Made by a program: the position numbers and the translations under genes. A DNA stretch of 57,502 bases from Campylobacterota bacterium (lineage in GTDB: Bacteria > Campylobacterota > Campylobacteria > Campylobacterales > Arcobacteraceae), in the NCBI GenBank assembly GCA_003643835.1, contig QMKX01000008.1, positions 1-57,502 of the forward strand, written 5' to 3'. Under the pieces are notes generated by a model. The model had not been told where the DNA came from. It did not search any database and saw nothing but the letters and a program-made list of their open reading frames with translations. Positions 33,338 through 42,525 of this stretch are shown one piece after another. How positions within the stretch are numbered: the first letter of the stretch is position 1; each line of letters starts with the position of its first letter.

Positions 33338-34023
33338 GTGTCCAACACTTTGGTTATATACTCAATACTATCATTTAATCCAGCTTTTTTGAAGCCATCA
33401 AGTCTAAGCCTACAACTATCGCACAATCCACAAGCTACGAGTTCATTTTTGTAGCAACTCCAAGTTTTATCTATAGGAACTTTTAATTTTATAGCTATTA
33501 GGGTTATATCTTTTTTTGTTTTATTTAAAAGCGGTGTTATCAAGCTTATCTTTTGAGATGGTTTAACTCCTTCATTTATACACTCTTGTTGTTTGGTTAT
33601 GAACTCTTTTGTGCAGTCTGGATAACCACTACCATCTTCTTGAACTATGCCTATATGTATTTGAGTGGCGCTATGTTTTATAGCCACGGCACTTGCTATA
33701 CTTAGGAAAATTCCATTGCGAAATGGCACATAAGTTGATGGCACACTACTATTTATACCACTTGTAGGCACTATCATATTTGTATCTGTCAAAGAGCTAC
33801 ACCCAACATCAGTAAAAAAAGGCAAATCAATCTCATATCTATCTTTGTGTGGCAAGTTTAAACTATCGCAAATATCATTAAAACACTTGAGTTCTTTTTT
33901 AAGGGTTTTTTGCCCATAATTAAAATGAACCGGTATTATATTTAAGCCACTTTTTTTTGCCATATAAGCACAAGTAGATGAGTCCAACCCACCACTTAAC
34001 ACCACTATTGCTACCGTTTTCAA
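33334..34023 (-). CDS. queC: 7-cyano-7-deazaguanine synthase
   Basis: ATP-dependent enzyme forming preQ0 for queuosine synthesis. The 229-residue protein has the PP-loop motif VVLSGGLDSST near the N-terminus and the C-terminal zinc-binding set, with Cys in WSCYKNE and CGLCDSCRLR. It starts at a TTG in a TTGA overlap with the moeA stop codon. It is last of argH-moeA-queC. Confidence 0.95.
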   Translation of the reverse strand: MKTVAIVVLSGGLDSSTCAYMAKKSGLNIIPVHFNYGQKTLKKELKCFNDICDSLNLPHKDRYEIDLPFFTDVGCSSLTDTNMIVPTSGINSSVPSTYVPFRNGIFLSIASAVAIKHSATQIHIGIVQEDGSGYPDCTKEFITKQQECINEGVKPSQKISLITPLLNKTKKDITLIAIKLKVPIDKTWSCYKNELVACGLCDSCRLRLDGFKKAGLNDSIEYITKVLDT

Positions 34024-35231
34024 TTTTCAAAACTTTTTTTTGTGGTGCTAAACTCTTTATGATTTATAGGTATTATATTGATATCTTGATTTTTTTTTAT
34101 TGTTTGTGTGTTTGTATTTATCACAGCAAATGAGTTATTGTTATTTAGCACACTAACCATACCGGGCAACTTTTTAGTAGCAGCATTAAAATTTTCACCA
34201 TCAAAATATCCCGGCAATAGTGTTGTATATTTTGCTTTATGAGAAAAATTTTCTTTTAGTTTTGTTTTGATTATTTTATGATATATAGCACTACTATGTT
34301 TTAAAACCTCAATAAGTATCGTGCCAAACATCTCAAAAATTATCTGCATAGCAAATGGATTGCCGGGTAGGTTTAAAACATAAGTTTCACCTATTTTACC
34401 TATCATTGTTGGCTTTCCTGGTTTGATTTTTATACCCTCTACCAACATATTCATATTTAGGTTTTCAAATGCTTTTTTAGTCCAATCAGCATCTCCCACA
34501 CTAGCTCCACCCGAAGTGATAATAATATCAAAATCCAAAGATTGTTTGACGATATCTTCAATTGATTTTATATCATCTTTTGATGTGCCTATAAATTTGA
34601 CATCACAATTTAACTCTTTGCATCTTGCTACAAGCGATGGTGAGTTTGAGTTGTATATTTGGTGTGGTTTTATACTCTCTTGGTAGTTTTTTAGTTCCTC
34701 TCCACTAGCAAATATTGCTACTTTTAATCTATCATATACTTCTATATCTTTCACTCCTTGAGAAGCCAATACACAAATAGTAGCAAAATTTATGCATTCA
34801 TTTTGTTTTATCACTATATCACCTTGTTTTATATCCTCTCCAACAGTTCGTATATTTTGGCCGACATCAAATTTCTTTTTTAGTTTGATATGGTTATTTG
34901 ATAACTCTACATCTTCTATAGGCACAACTATACAAGCAGAGTCTGGAACTTTTGCACCTGTCATTATCTTAACTGTTTGAGAGCTGTTTATATCAAAACT
35001 CTTATCTTCGCCACTTAGTATTCTTCCTTTTATTTCATATTTTTGTTTTTTGTTATAAATACTTATGGCATATCCATCCATAGCAGATGTTCTAAATCGT
35101 GGCAGGTTTATACTTGCTTTGATTGTTGTAGCTGATATTTGATTTGTAGCATCAATAATATCTATTTGACTTGTTTTTTGTTTTGGTTTTATGCTTTGTA
35201 TTTGCTTCAGCACTTTGTTTGGTTCTATCAT
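34020..35231 (-). CDS. moeA: Molybdopterin molybdenumtransferase
   Basis: Inserts molybdate into adenylated molybdopterin, the last step of Moco synthesis. The 403-residue protein has the expected [11 protein letters not shown] motif, [23 protein letters not shown] and [12 protein letters not shown] with LPGNPFA. I start at the ATG at 35231 behind GGAG; it overlaps argH by 4 bases (ATGA). SoxC in both operons and MOSC-type handling need Moco, which makes this gene functionally linked to sulfur oxidation though not adjacent. Confidence 0.94.
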   Translation of the reverse strand: MIEPNKVLKQIQSIKPKQKTSQIDIIDATNQISATTIKASINLPRFRTSAMDGYAISIYNKKQKYEIKGRILSGEDKSFDINSSQTVKIMTGAKVPDSACIVVPIEDVELSNNHIKLKKKFDVGQNIRTVGEDIKQGDIVIKQNECINFATICVLASQGVKDIEVYDRLKVAIFASGEELKNYQESIKPHQIYNSNSPSLVARCKELNCDVKFIGTSKDDIKSIEDIVKQSLDFDIIITSGGASVGDADWTKKAFENLNMNMLVEGIKIKPGKPTMIGKIGETYVLNLPGNPFAMQIIFEMFGTILIEVLKHSSAIYHKIIKTKLKENFSHKAKYTTLLPGYFDGENFNAATKKLPGMVSVLNNNNSFAVINTNTQTIKKNQDINIIPINHKEFSTTKKSFEN

Positions 35232-36619
35232 TTTGTCTCCGTAAGCCACTTTTTTATCTCGTTTATTTGGTTTTTTGTTTGATTTTCACTTGTGCCACCA
35301 TAACTATCGCGACTATTCATAGAGTTTTTCAAATCCAAACACTCAAGCACCTCATCGTTTATATCTTTCAATTGAGAGCTTGAAGCTTTTAGCTCATCTA
35401 TAGTCAAAGCTGATATATCTTTGTTTATTTTTTTTGCATATTTTACTACTTCTTTAGTAGTATGGTATGCTATACGAAACGGAATATTGTGTTTTTTCAC
35501 AAGATAGTCAGCCAAATCAGTGGCACTTATATGCCCTACTTTACAAGCATTTTGCATATTATTATTGTTTATTGTTATATTTTTTATCATATCATTTAAA
35601 ATATCAAGCGACATCTCTATTGTATCAATACTATCAAACACCCCCTCTTTGTCCTCTTGGGTGTCTTTGTTGTAAGCCAATGGCAACGACTTCATAACCA
35701 CAAGTAGCGATATAAGATTGCCATACACACGGCCAGTTTTACCGCGAAGTAGTTCTGGCACATCTGGGTTCTTTTTTTGTGGCATTATCGAGCTTGTCGT
35801 GGCATATTCATCACTTATTGTCACAAATCCAAACTCGCTACTTGACCACATTATAAGCTCTTCACTTAATCTACTTATATGCATAGAGGTCATGCTTATG
35901 TTAAACAGCATCTCCAAAGCCATATCTCGGTTTGAACTTGTATCCAAGGCACTCGATGTTGGAGCATTAAAACCTAAAAGCTGGGCTGTTTTATCCCTAT
36001 CTATATTGTGAGAAGTTCCAGCAAGTGCGCATGAACCGAGCGGACAAAGGTTGTTTCTATTTTTTGAACTTTGAAATCTATCATAATCTCTTTTGAACAT
36101 TTGAACATATGCGAGTAAATGATATGCGAAGTTGATAGGTTGTGCGTGTTGCAAGTGTGTCAATCCGGGCATCAAAGTGTCTATATGTTTATCGGCCAAT
36201 TTTACAAATGTAGTTATAATATCTTTTAGTTTATTTGATATTGAGTTATTTTTATCTTGCAAATACATAGCCATATCAGTAGCTACTTGGTCGTTTCTAC
36301 TTCTTGCTGTGTGTAGCTTGCCAGCCGTGTCGCCTATAAGTTTTGTTAATCTCGCCTCTATAGCCATATGTATATCTTCATCTTGGATATTCCACTTAAA
36401 CTTATCTGTTTGTATCTCATCTTTTATTTGAAGTAAGCCATTTTCAATTTTTTGTTGTTCATCGTTTGTGATGATATTTTGCATACACAACATCTTTGCG
36501 TGTGCTATGCTGCCTTGTATATCTTGTGAGTATAGCTTCTTGTCAAACATCAACGAGGCGTTGAATTGGTTGAGAAGTTTTGCATTTGTGTTTTTTAGTA
36601 TTTGGTCATCTTTGCTCAT
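35228..36619 (-). CDS. argH: Argininosuccinate lyase
   Basis: Cleaves argininosuccinate to arginine and fumarate, the last step of arginine synthesis. The 463-residue protein has the fumarase-superfamily signature [19 protein letters not shown]. Earlier motifs are [13 protein letters not shown] and [11 protein letters not shown]. It starts the argH-moeA-queC run. In this organism arginine may also feed the phosphagen kinase at 6.6 kb, an inference only. Confidence 0.96.
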   Translation of the reverse strand: MSKDDQILKNTNAKLLNQFNASLMFDKKLYSQDIQGSIAHAKMLCMQNIITNDEQQKIENGLLQIKDEIQTDKFKWNIQDEDIHMAIEARLTKLIGDTAGKLHTARSRNDQVATDMAMYLQDKNNSISNKLKDIITTFVKLADKHIDTLMPGLTHLQHAQPINFAYHLLAYVQMFKRDYDRFQSSKNRNNLCPLGSCALAGTSHNIDRDKTAQLLGFNAPTSSALDTSSNRDMALEMLFNISMTSMHISRLSEELIMWSSSEFGFVTISDEYATTSSIMPQKKNPDVPELLRGKTGRVYGNLISLLVVMKSLPLAYNKDTQEDKEGVFDSIDTIEMSLDILNDMIKNITINNNNMQNACKVGHISATDLADYLVKKHNIPFRIAYHTTKEVVKYAKKINKDISALTIDELKASSSQLKDINDEVLECLDLKNSMNSRDSYGGTSENQTKNQINEIKKWLTETK

Positions 36620-36791
36620 ATTTGTCCTTTTGTATTATGATTTTTGTCAATTTTATGCTTTTTGAGTTGTTGTAAGTTTTTTATGTTAATGTTGTCTCAC
36701 TTACGGAAAGTCCCTGCTTCACACTTTCCTTTTTCAACATACTAAAATTATGATTATGGTGGTTTTAGCGGTGTTTTTGTTTATTTTTTGA

Positions 36792-37532
36792 TTATTTTCC
36801 AGATACTGTTTTTCCTGTAAAATCAATGATACCAGATGTATAGTTTGATACTTTTTTCCAGCCTAAATCCTTGAGCATCTCTTGACAATAAACACTTCTG
36901 CTACCTGTTAAACAATACAGCACTATATTGTCTTCTTTTTTATCTTCTATACAAGAAAGCGACTGATAAAATGTCGTAGTAGGCACTAAATAATCCGTTC
37001 CTTCTATTCTGTTGTCTTCGTATTCCATATACTCTCTCACATCAACCAAGCTAAACTCTACAAAACCCAATGCCCTAGCTTCAAGCAGAGACTCTATCTC
37101 GTGAGAATCGAGCTGTTCAATCTTAAGTAGTGCTTCGCACTCATCCTTTGTCAAACCGCGCGAGTGTGTATGCGATACTTCCAAAGCTTTCTCTTTGATT
37201 GCATTTTCTTTTGTATACTCTTGTGTGCAAAATATACCACAATGACACTTTCCATCATTTGGTATCTCTTTTTCTATAGCTGGCTTACAAGGACATATTC
37301 TATTGTCTGCTTTTTTTTGTTCCTCTTTGGTTTCACCTTGGACCATAAAACACGGACAATATCTTTTGTTATATATAATTTTATTTCGTGCTAATCCCAT
37401 AGTCACACCTTCGTTTACCTCTTCTATAGGGTTATACACCCAACCAAAAGATTCGCAAACTTTGTCTGTAAATTTGCCTGTTTTTTCCAACTCTGTTTTG
37501 AACTCTTGTGAGTTCATATCTATTTTTATCAT
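36792..37532 (-). CDS. Ferredoxin-thioredoxin reductase-type Fe-S domain fused to rhodanese
   Basis: A 246-residue cytosolic fusion. The N-terminal part resembles the catalytic chain of ferredoxin:thioredoxin reductase. Its motifs are CPC (59-61), CPC (80-82) and CHC (96-98), supplying the four [4Fe-4S] ligands and the active disulfide. The spacings (18 and 13 residues) are longer than the classical 16 and 8. The C-terminal part (about 150-246) is a rhodanese with VDVREYMEYEDNRIEGT and Cys207 in LYCLTGSRS. It could reduce persulfide or thioredoxin using ferredoxin, but partners are unknown. No FTR variable subunit is seen. It follows the lipoprotein gene by 9 bases. Confidence 0.87.
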   Translation of the reverse strand: MIKIDMNSQEFKTELEKTGKFTDKVCESFGWVYNPIEEVNEGVTMGLARNKIIYNKRYCPCFMVQGETKEEQKKADNRICPCKPAIEKEIPNDGKCHCGIFCTQEYTKENAIKEKALEVSHTHSRGLTKDECEALLKIEQLDSHEIESLLEARALGFVEFSLVDVREYMEYEDNRIEGTDYLVPTTTFYQSLSCIEDKKEDNIVLYCLTGSRSVYCQEMLKDLGWKKVSNYTSGIIDFTGKTVSGK

Positions 37533-37541
37533 AATTTCTCC

Positions 37542-38036
37542 TCAGAACTGTTCGTATAATATATTTGCTGTTATGTTTTCATCTATTTTTATCCATTTTA
37601 AATGCAACTTATCATTGATTGTGATATTTATATCATCTTTTGCTACTTCAACTATAAAATAATCAGCCCAACTATTTTTTATAGGCAAACTTTCATAAAG
37701 CGAGCTGTTTTTGTGCAACTTTGTCAGATTTATATCTTCATAATCATTGATGGTGAGCTTATATTTGCTTTTGTTATTTTCTTCATCGACCTTATAAAAT
37801 CCTATAGCAAAATGAAAGATATTATCGTCCCATTTGACACTGGTTTGGTTTAGATATGTAGATATCATAAAAGCTTTTATGGTATTGTTGTTTTCTATTA
37901 TATCTGCTTTTTTTGTGTTTTGTATCAAGCTTTGGTAATCTTTCGTAGAATCAAAAATATAGTTTACGAAGCTATTGTTTGAGCTACAAGAAACAAATAA
38001 AAGAACGGCAAAAAAGAGAACTATATACTTGGTCAT
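37542..38036 (-). CDS. Small lipoprotein, unknown function
   Basis: A 164-residue predicted lipoprotein; the signal peptide ends at FVSC (14-17). The mature part is rich in Asn, Asp and Lys with beta-like stretches such as FHFAIGFYKVDEE and WADYFIVEVAKDDINITI. I recognise no family. It is immediately downstream of thrC on the same strand (6 bases), followed by the Fe-S/rhodanese fusion. Confidence 0.75.
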   Translation of the reverse strand: MTKYIVLFFAVLLFVSCSSNNSFVNYIFDSTKDYQSLIQNTKKADIIENNNTIKAFMISTYLNQTSVKWDDNIFHFAIGFYKVDEENNKSKYKLTINDYEDINLTKLHKNSSLYESLPIKNSWADYFIVEVAKDDINITINDKLHLKWIKIDENITANILYEQF

Positions 38037-38042
38037 AAACTT

Positions 38043-39515
38043 TTAGACAAACTTTATGATATGCTTGTCTATATCCTCTTTTTCAATAATATCTTTATGT
38101 ATTATCTCTTTTTGCCACAGCTGTTTTATAGCCATATTTGTTTTGTTTTTAATTATACTTGATATTATATCTATCGCCTCTTTGTCGCTATATGCTATGT
38201 CGTCATTTTGTATTGCATTTAAAACTGTTGTAGAAAATTTTGACCACACTGCTGTGCTTGACAAAACTATCTTTTTATCTGTTTTAAACTCTTGATATGC
38301 CTTGATGCATGTAGCTGTATGCGGATCCATAAGATAACCGTCATCAAAATAGTTCTTGATTGTTTGTTTCGCAAACTCATCATCACAACAGGTGGCTTTA
38401 AATACTTTTTGTATTTGTTGTTTTTCATCAGATGTCAATACAAATATATTGTTTTTATTTAGATTTTCCATAAGTTCTTTTGTCCTATCACACCCAAACA
38501 TATCAAAAAGCACCCTCTCTATGTTTGAGGATTTTAGTATATCCATAGCTGGAGATGTTGTTTGTATCAATTTTTTGTCTCTTATGTCATATATGCCATC
38601 ATTTATAAACTGCGTTAATATATTGTTTTGATTTGAAGCTACGAGTATATTGTCTATATTTAAACCCATCTTTTTAGCATAATATGCTCCTACTGCATTG
38701 CCAAAATTTCCCGATGGAATACATATGTCTATGTATTCGTCTTTTGTTATTTGATTTGTTTTGACAAGTTGCAAATAACTGTATATATGGTAAACTATTT
38801 GAAATAAAATTCTACCAAAATTCACACTATTTGCGGCGCTTAAACTTGTAGATGTTTTTGATAATCTTTTTTTAAAATCATCGCACTCAAGAAGCCTTTT
38901 CAGAGCAGTTTGTGCATCATCAAATGTTCCTTTGATTCCAAGCACTTTTAGATTCTTTCCACTCATTGTTGTCATTTGAAGTCGCTGGACATCGCTCGTG
39001 CCGCCAGCTGGATACAAACAAACTACTTTTATATTTTCTTTATTTTGAAAGCTATGAAGTGCTGATGGTCCTGTGTCGCCTGAAGTAGCTACAAGTATGA
39101 TGTATTTTTGGTTTTTTCTTTTTGCAAGCGCTGACAATATAAAGCCAAAAGGCTGTATAGCCATATCTTTAAATGCTCCTGTAGGTCCATGATACAGCTC
39201 ACAACTATATAGATTTTCATCTATTTTTACTATAGGAGCTGGGTTGCTTGCGTCATCAAACTTATCATAAAGAGCTACGGCTTCTTCTATATCGGCTTTT
39301 TCTATATCTATATCAAACTTTGTAATTATAAACTTTGTTAACTTTTTGAAACTTTTGTTATGAAACTCTTGCACAAAATTTTTATCTAATTTTGGTAGTT
39401 TTGCAGGACTATAAAGTCCACCATATGAAGCCAAAGGGTTAAGTATGGCTTCGCTAAATACTACTTCATTTGGTCTGTTTTTTTGCGAACCTCTTGTAGA
39501 TATAAACTTTGTCAA
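38043..39515 (-). CDS. thrC: Threonine synthase
   Basis: PLP enzyme forming threonine from O-phosphohomoserine. The 490-residue protein begins with ISTRGSQ and has the PLP-Lys motif GPTGAFKDMA, VATSGDTGPSA and SGNFGNAVGAYYAKKMG. Length fits the longer (proteobacterial) ThrC type. It starts at a TTG within a TTGA overlap on the nuoN stop. Translation is thus coupled to the end of the complex I operon, an unrelated metabolic link. Confidence 0.95.
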   Translation of the reverse strand: MTKFISTRGSQKNRPNEVVFSEAILNPLASYGGLYSPAKLPKLDKNFVQEFHNKSFKKLTKFIITKFDIDIEKADIEEAVALYDKFDDASNPAPIVKIDENLYSCELYHGPTGAFKDMAIQPFGFILSALAKRKNQKYIILVATSGDTGPSALHSFQNKENIKVVCLYPAGGTSDVQRLQMTTMSGKNLKVLGIKGTFDDAQTALKRLLECDDFKKRLSKTSTSLSAANSVNFGRILFQIVYHIYSYLQLVKTNQITKDEYIDICIPSGNFGNAVGAYYAKKMGLNIDNILVASNQNNILTQFINDGIYDIRDKKLIQTTSPAMDILKSSNIERVLFDMFGCDRTKELMENLNKNNIFVLTSDEKQQIQKVFKATCCDDEFAKQTIKNYFDDGYLMDPHTATCIKAYQEFKTDKKIVLSSTAVWSKFSTTVLNAIQNDDIAYSDKEAIDIISSIIKNKTNMAIKQLWQKEIIHKDIIEKEDIDKHIIKFV

Positions 39516-40996
39516 AACCCGCTAATCCCTACATAATAACCAATAAACTCCAAAAGAGGATCAATAAACAGCACAGATACTGTAGTTATGATAGCTGATA
39601 TACCTATGACTGATTTGAGTGTGGTATTTGCATTGCCCATGACTACTATATTTGTATCTTCTACTTTGTCTTTTAGGAACATAAAAACAATAAGCTTAAG
39701 ATAATAATACACCGCAATAGCAGAATTTAGAGCCATAATTATCGCTAATACGAGCTCATCTGCGCTTATAGTGGCGCCTATTAGATACATCTTTCCCCAA
39801 AACAAACTAAAAGGTGGCACACCAGCAAGAGATAACATAAACAAACCCATGATTGATGCCGTTATTGGTGAAGTCTTCACCAAGCCTGCGAACTTTTCAA
39901 ATGGATGCCCATCGCCAAATTTTTTGTCTTTTTTTCTTCTATGCACCCATAAAATTGCAAATGCTCCAAGATTTGTAAATAAAAAAAGTATCCAATACAA
40001 AAACAGGCCTTCAGTTGCACGTGTCGTGCCTACAAGCACCGCTACCAAAGCAAATCCTGCATGCGAGATAGATGAATATGCCAACATTCTTTTGATATCT
40101 GTTTGAACCAATGCTATCATATTTGGCACAGTCATAGTAGCTACGATGATAAAATACAATAAATAATACACAAATGTGTTTTCGACCAATATAAAAATCT
40201 CAAAAAATCTCAAAGCTACGACAAACCCAGCTATTTTTGGCACAATTGATATAAATCCAGCAAGTGCTGCACTTGAACCTTCATATACATCTGGAGCCCA
40301 GATATGAAATGGCACCAAAGTAAGTTTAAAACCAAGTGCCGCTACTATAAATACGGTGCCTATCAAAATATATGGATAGTTCGCAAATCCAGATGAAACA
40401 AAAACTTCGGCCATTTTGCCAAGCTCTACTGTGCCTGATACGCCATAAAGCACCATAGAACCAAAAGCAAAAAATGCAGTCGCCAGCGCTCCTAATGTAA
40501 AATACTTTATAGCTGCTTCAATTGATTTAGAGCGGTTATGCATAGCTATTATGGTATATATAGCCATAGATGATGTCTCAATACCTACAAATATGAGTAT
40601 CAAGCTATCAGAACTTACCATAAACTGAAAACCAGCTACCATAAACAAAAATAAAGCAAAATACTCAGGGTATCTGTATTCGTGAAATCTTGACTGAGAC
40701 AAAGCAAGCAAGACAAACAAAGCAGAACCTACGAGTATAATAGCTTGTGCCAATAAAGATATGCCATCTACTAACATCAAATCAAAAAATCCGCGAGTAT
40801 CGTTGCTATATGTCAAAACAACAGCCAAATCAATCATCAAAAACATAATTGTCATCATCACATAAAATGACTTATGTAGTTTGTCTGTGATTAGGTCTAT
40901 AGTTAATATCGTCAATGCCCCAAAAATTGTGACAATCATAGGCAAAATTGTTAGCACATTTAACTGTTCAAAAGATATAGAAATAGGTTGTATCAT
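39512..40996 (-). CDS. nuoN: NADH-quinone oxidoreductase subunit N
   Basis: Proton-pumping antiporter-like subunit of complex I. The 494-residue protein has about 14 hydrophobic segments. Conserved elements are the proton-path Glu in FVGIETSSMAIY, FKLTLVPFHIWAPDVYEGS and IKRMLAYSSISHAG. Its ATG overlaps the nuoM stop (ATGA). Last of the nuo genes; thrC is coupled to its end. Confidence 0.95.
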   Translation of the reverse strand: MIQPISISFEQLNVLTILPMIVTIFGALTILTIDLITDKLHKSFYVMMTIMFLMIDLAVVLTYSNDTRGFFDLMLVDGISLLAQAIILVGSALFVLLALSQSRFHEYRYPEYFALFLFMVAGFQFMVSSDSLILIFVGIETSSMAIYTIIAMHNRSKSIEAAIKYFTLGALATAFFAFGSMVLYGVSGTVELGKMAEVFVSSGFANYPYILIGTVFIVAALGFKLTLVPFHIWAPDVYEGSSAALAGFISIVPKIAGFVVALRFFEIFILVENTFVYYLLYFIIVATMTVPNMIALVQTDIKRMLAYSSISHAGFALVAVLVGTTRATEGLFLYWILFLFTNLGAFAILWVHRRKKDKKFGDGHPFEKFAGLVKTSPITASIMGLFMLSLAGVPPFSLFWGKMYLIGATISADELVLAIIMALNSAIAVYYYLKLIVFMFLKDKVEDTNIVVMGNANTTLKSVIGISAIITTVSVLFIDPLLEFIGYYVGISGF

Positions 40997-42522
40997 TGTA
41001 TTTTCTCCCCAATTGTGTTGTATTTAGCTATTTTAGATTTTGTAGTTGGTTCGCTTGCTTTTATATACATCTTTTGAACCAACTGTTTAACTGTATTGTT
41101 TACTGGCTCTAATATCGGTTTCGGATACACTCCTAAAAAAATCACTATCATCACAAGTGGCGCAAGAGCAAATAGCTCTCTACCTTTAATATCCTGAAGT
41201 TTTTCATTTATAGGATTAGTTATTGGGCCAAAAAATGTTTTTTTATACAACACAAGCATATATACAGCACCCAAAACAATAGTGAGTCCTGCTATTATAG
41301 TGATAGTTGGGCTAACTACAAAAAATCCAAGAAGCGACAAAAACTCACCAACAAAACCAATAGTAAGTGGCAAACCAACCGATGCCATAAGCATGACACC
41401 AAATATCACTGCAAATATCGGCATAGTTTTAGCCAATCCCCCAAACTCACTCATCATTTTTGTGCCTCTTTTATCGTATAGGACACCTACTAGCATAAAC
41501 AAAGCTCCAGACACAACACCATGTGATATCATGAGAAACAATGCTCCTCCAATACCCTCTGTGTTTATGGCAAATATACCAAGTATTATAACTCCCATAT
41601 GAGATACAGATGAGTATGCTACAACTTGTTTGATATCCTCTTGAGCATATGCTACCATGGCTGTATATATGATAGCTATAAGCGCAAGTATAGCCATAGG
41701 TATCATAAATGCCACAGATGCATCAGGAAAAAGTGGTAGTGAAAACCTCACAAAACCATATGTTCCCATCTTTAATAATACTGCTGCTAATATAGTAGAA
41801 CCTATTGTAGGTGCTTGTCCGTGTGCATAAGGTAGCCAAGTGTGAAATGGTACCATAGGCACCTTTATAGCAAACCCAGCAAAAAATGCAACAAAAAGCC
41901 AAAGTTGTAGATGATAAGGCACGATGAGCATATCCCAGTCCATCAAATTGAAACTCCAATTACCAGTAAACTGAAAATACACATAAGCTAAATACAGCAT
42001 ACCTACAAGCATGAGTAGCGAACCAGTAAAAGTATATAAAAAGAACTTGACAGATGCATAAATTCGTAGCTTACCACCCCAAGCTCCCACTATATATAAC
42101 ATAGGCACAAGCGATAACTCCCAAAACAGATAAAACAATATAGCATCAAGTGCTACAAACACTCCTATCATGGTCATCTCTAAAAATAGCACCGTTAGTA
42201 TGAGGTTTTTTATATCTTTTTTTTCTGTTAGTCCTATGACTGCTATCATAGTCATAAATGTGGTCATCAAAACAAGAAACAAAGATATACCATCTATGCC
42301 TATATTGTAGCTAATACCATATTGTGACACAATTGGTATAAACTCAGCAAACTGTATGCCAGCATCACTATTATCAAAAAGATACCACATATAAACACTA
42401 ATCAAAAACTCGACAACTACTACTAATATACCATAAGCTCGTATAGAGTTTTTATCTACTACGAAGCCCATCACAGCAGCGAGTGCTGGAAAAAATATAA
42501 TAATCGTTAATATATACTCCAT
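40993..42522 (-). CDS. nuoM: NADH-quinone oxidoreductase subunit M
   Basis: Antiporter-like proton-pumping subunit. The 509-residue, polytopic protein has YLFWELSLVPMLYIVGAWGG, KVPMVPFHTWLPYAHGQAPT and IKQVVAYSSVSHMG, all at expected relative positions. It lies 3 bases after nuoL and overlaps nuoN by 4. Confidence 0.96.
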   Translation of the reverse strand: MEYILTIIIFFPALAAVMGFVVDKNSIRAYGILVVVVEFLISVYMWYLFDNSDAGIQFAEFIPIVSQYGISYNIGIDGISLFLVLMTTFMTMIAVIGLTEKKDIKNLILTVLFLEMTMIGVFVALDAILFYLFWELSLVPMLYIVGAWGGKLRIYASVKFFLYTFTGSLLMLVGMLYLAYVYFQFTGNWSFNLMDWDMLIVPYHLQLWLFVAFFAGFAIKVPMVPFHTWLPYAHGQAPTIGSTILAAVLLKMGTYGFVRFSLPLFPDASVAFMIPMAILALIAIIYTAMVAYAQEDIKQVVAYSSVSHMGVIILGIFAINTEGIGGALFLMISHGVVSGALFMLVGVLYDKRGTKMMSEFGGLAKTMPIFAVIFGVMLMASVGLPLTIGFVGEFLSLLGFFVVSPTITIIAGLTIVLGAVYMLVLYKKTFFGPITNPINEKLQDIKGRELFALAPLVMIVIFLGVYPKPILEPVNNTVKQLVQKMYIKASEPTTKSKIAKYNTIGEKIQ

Positions 42523-42525
42523 ACT

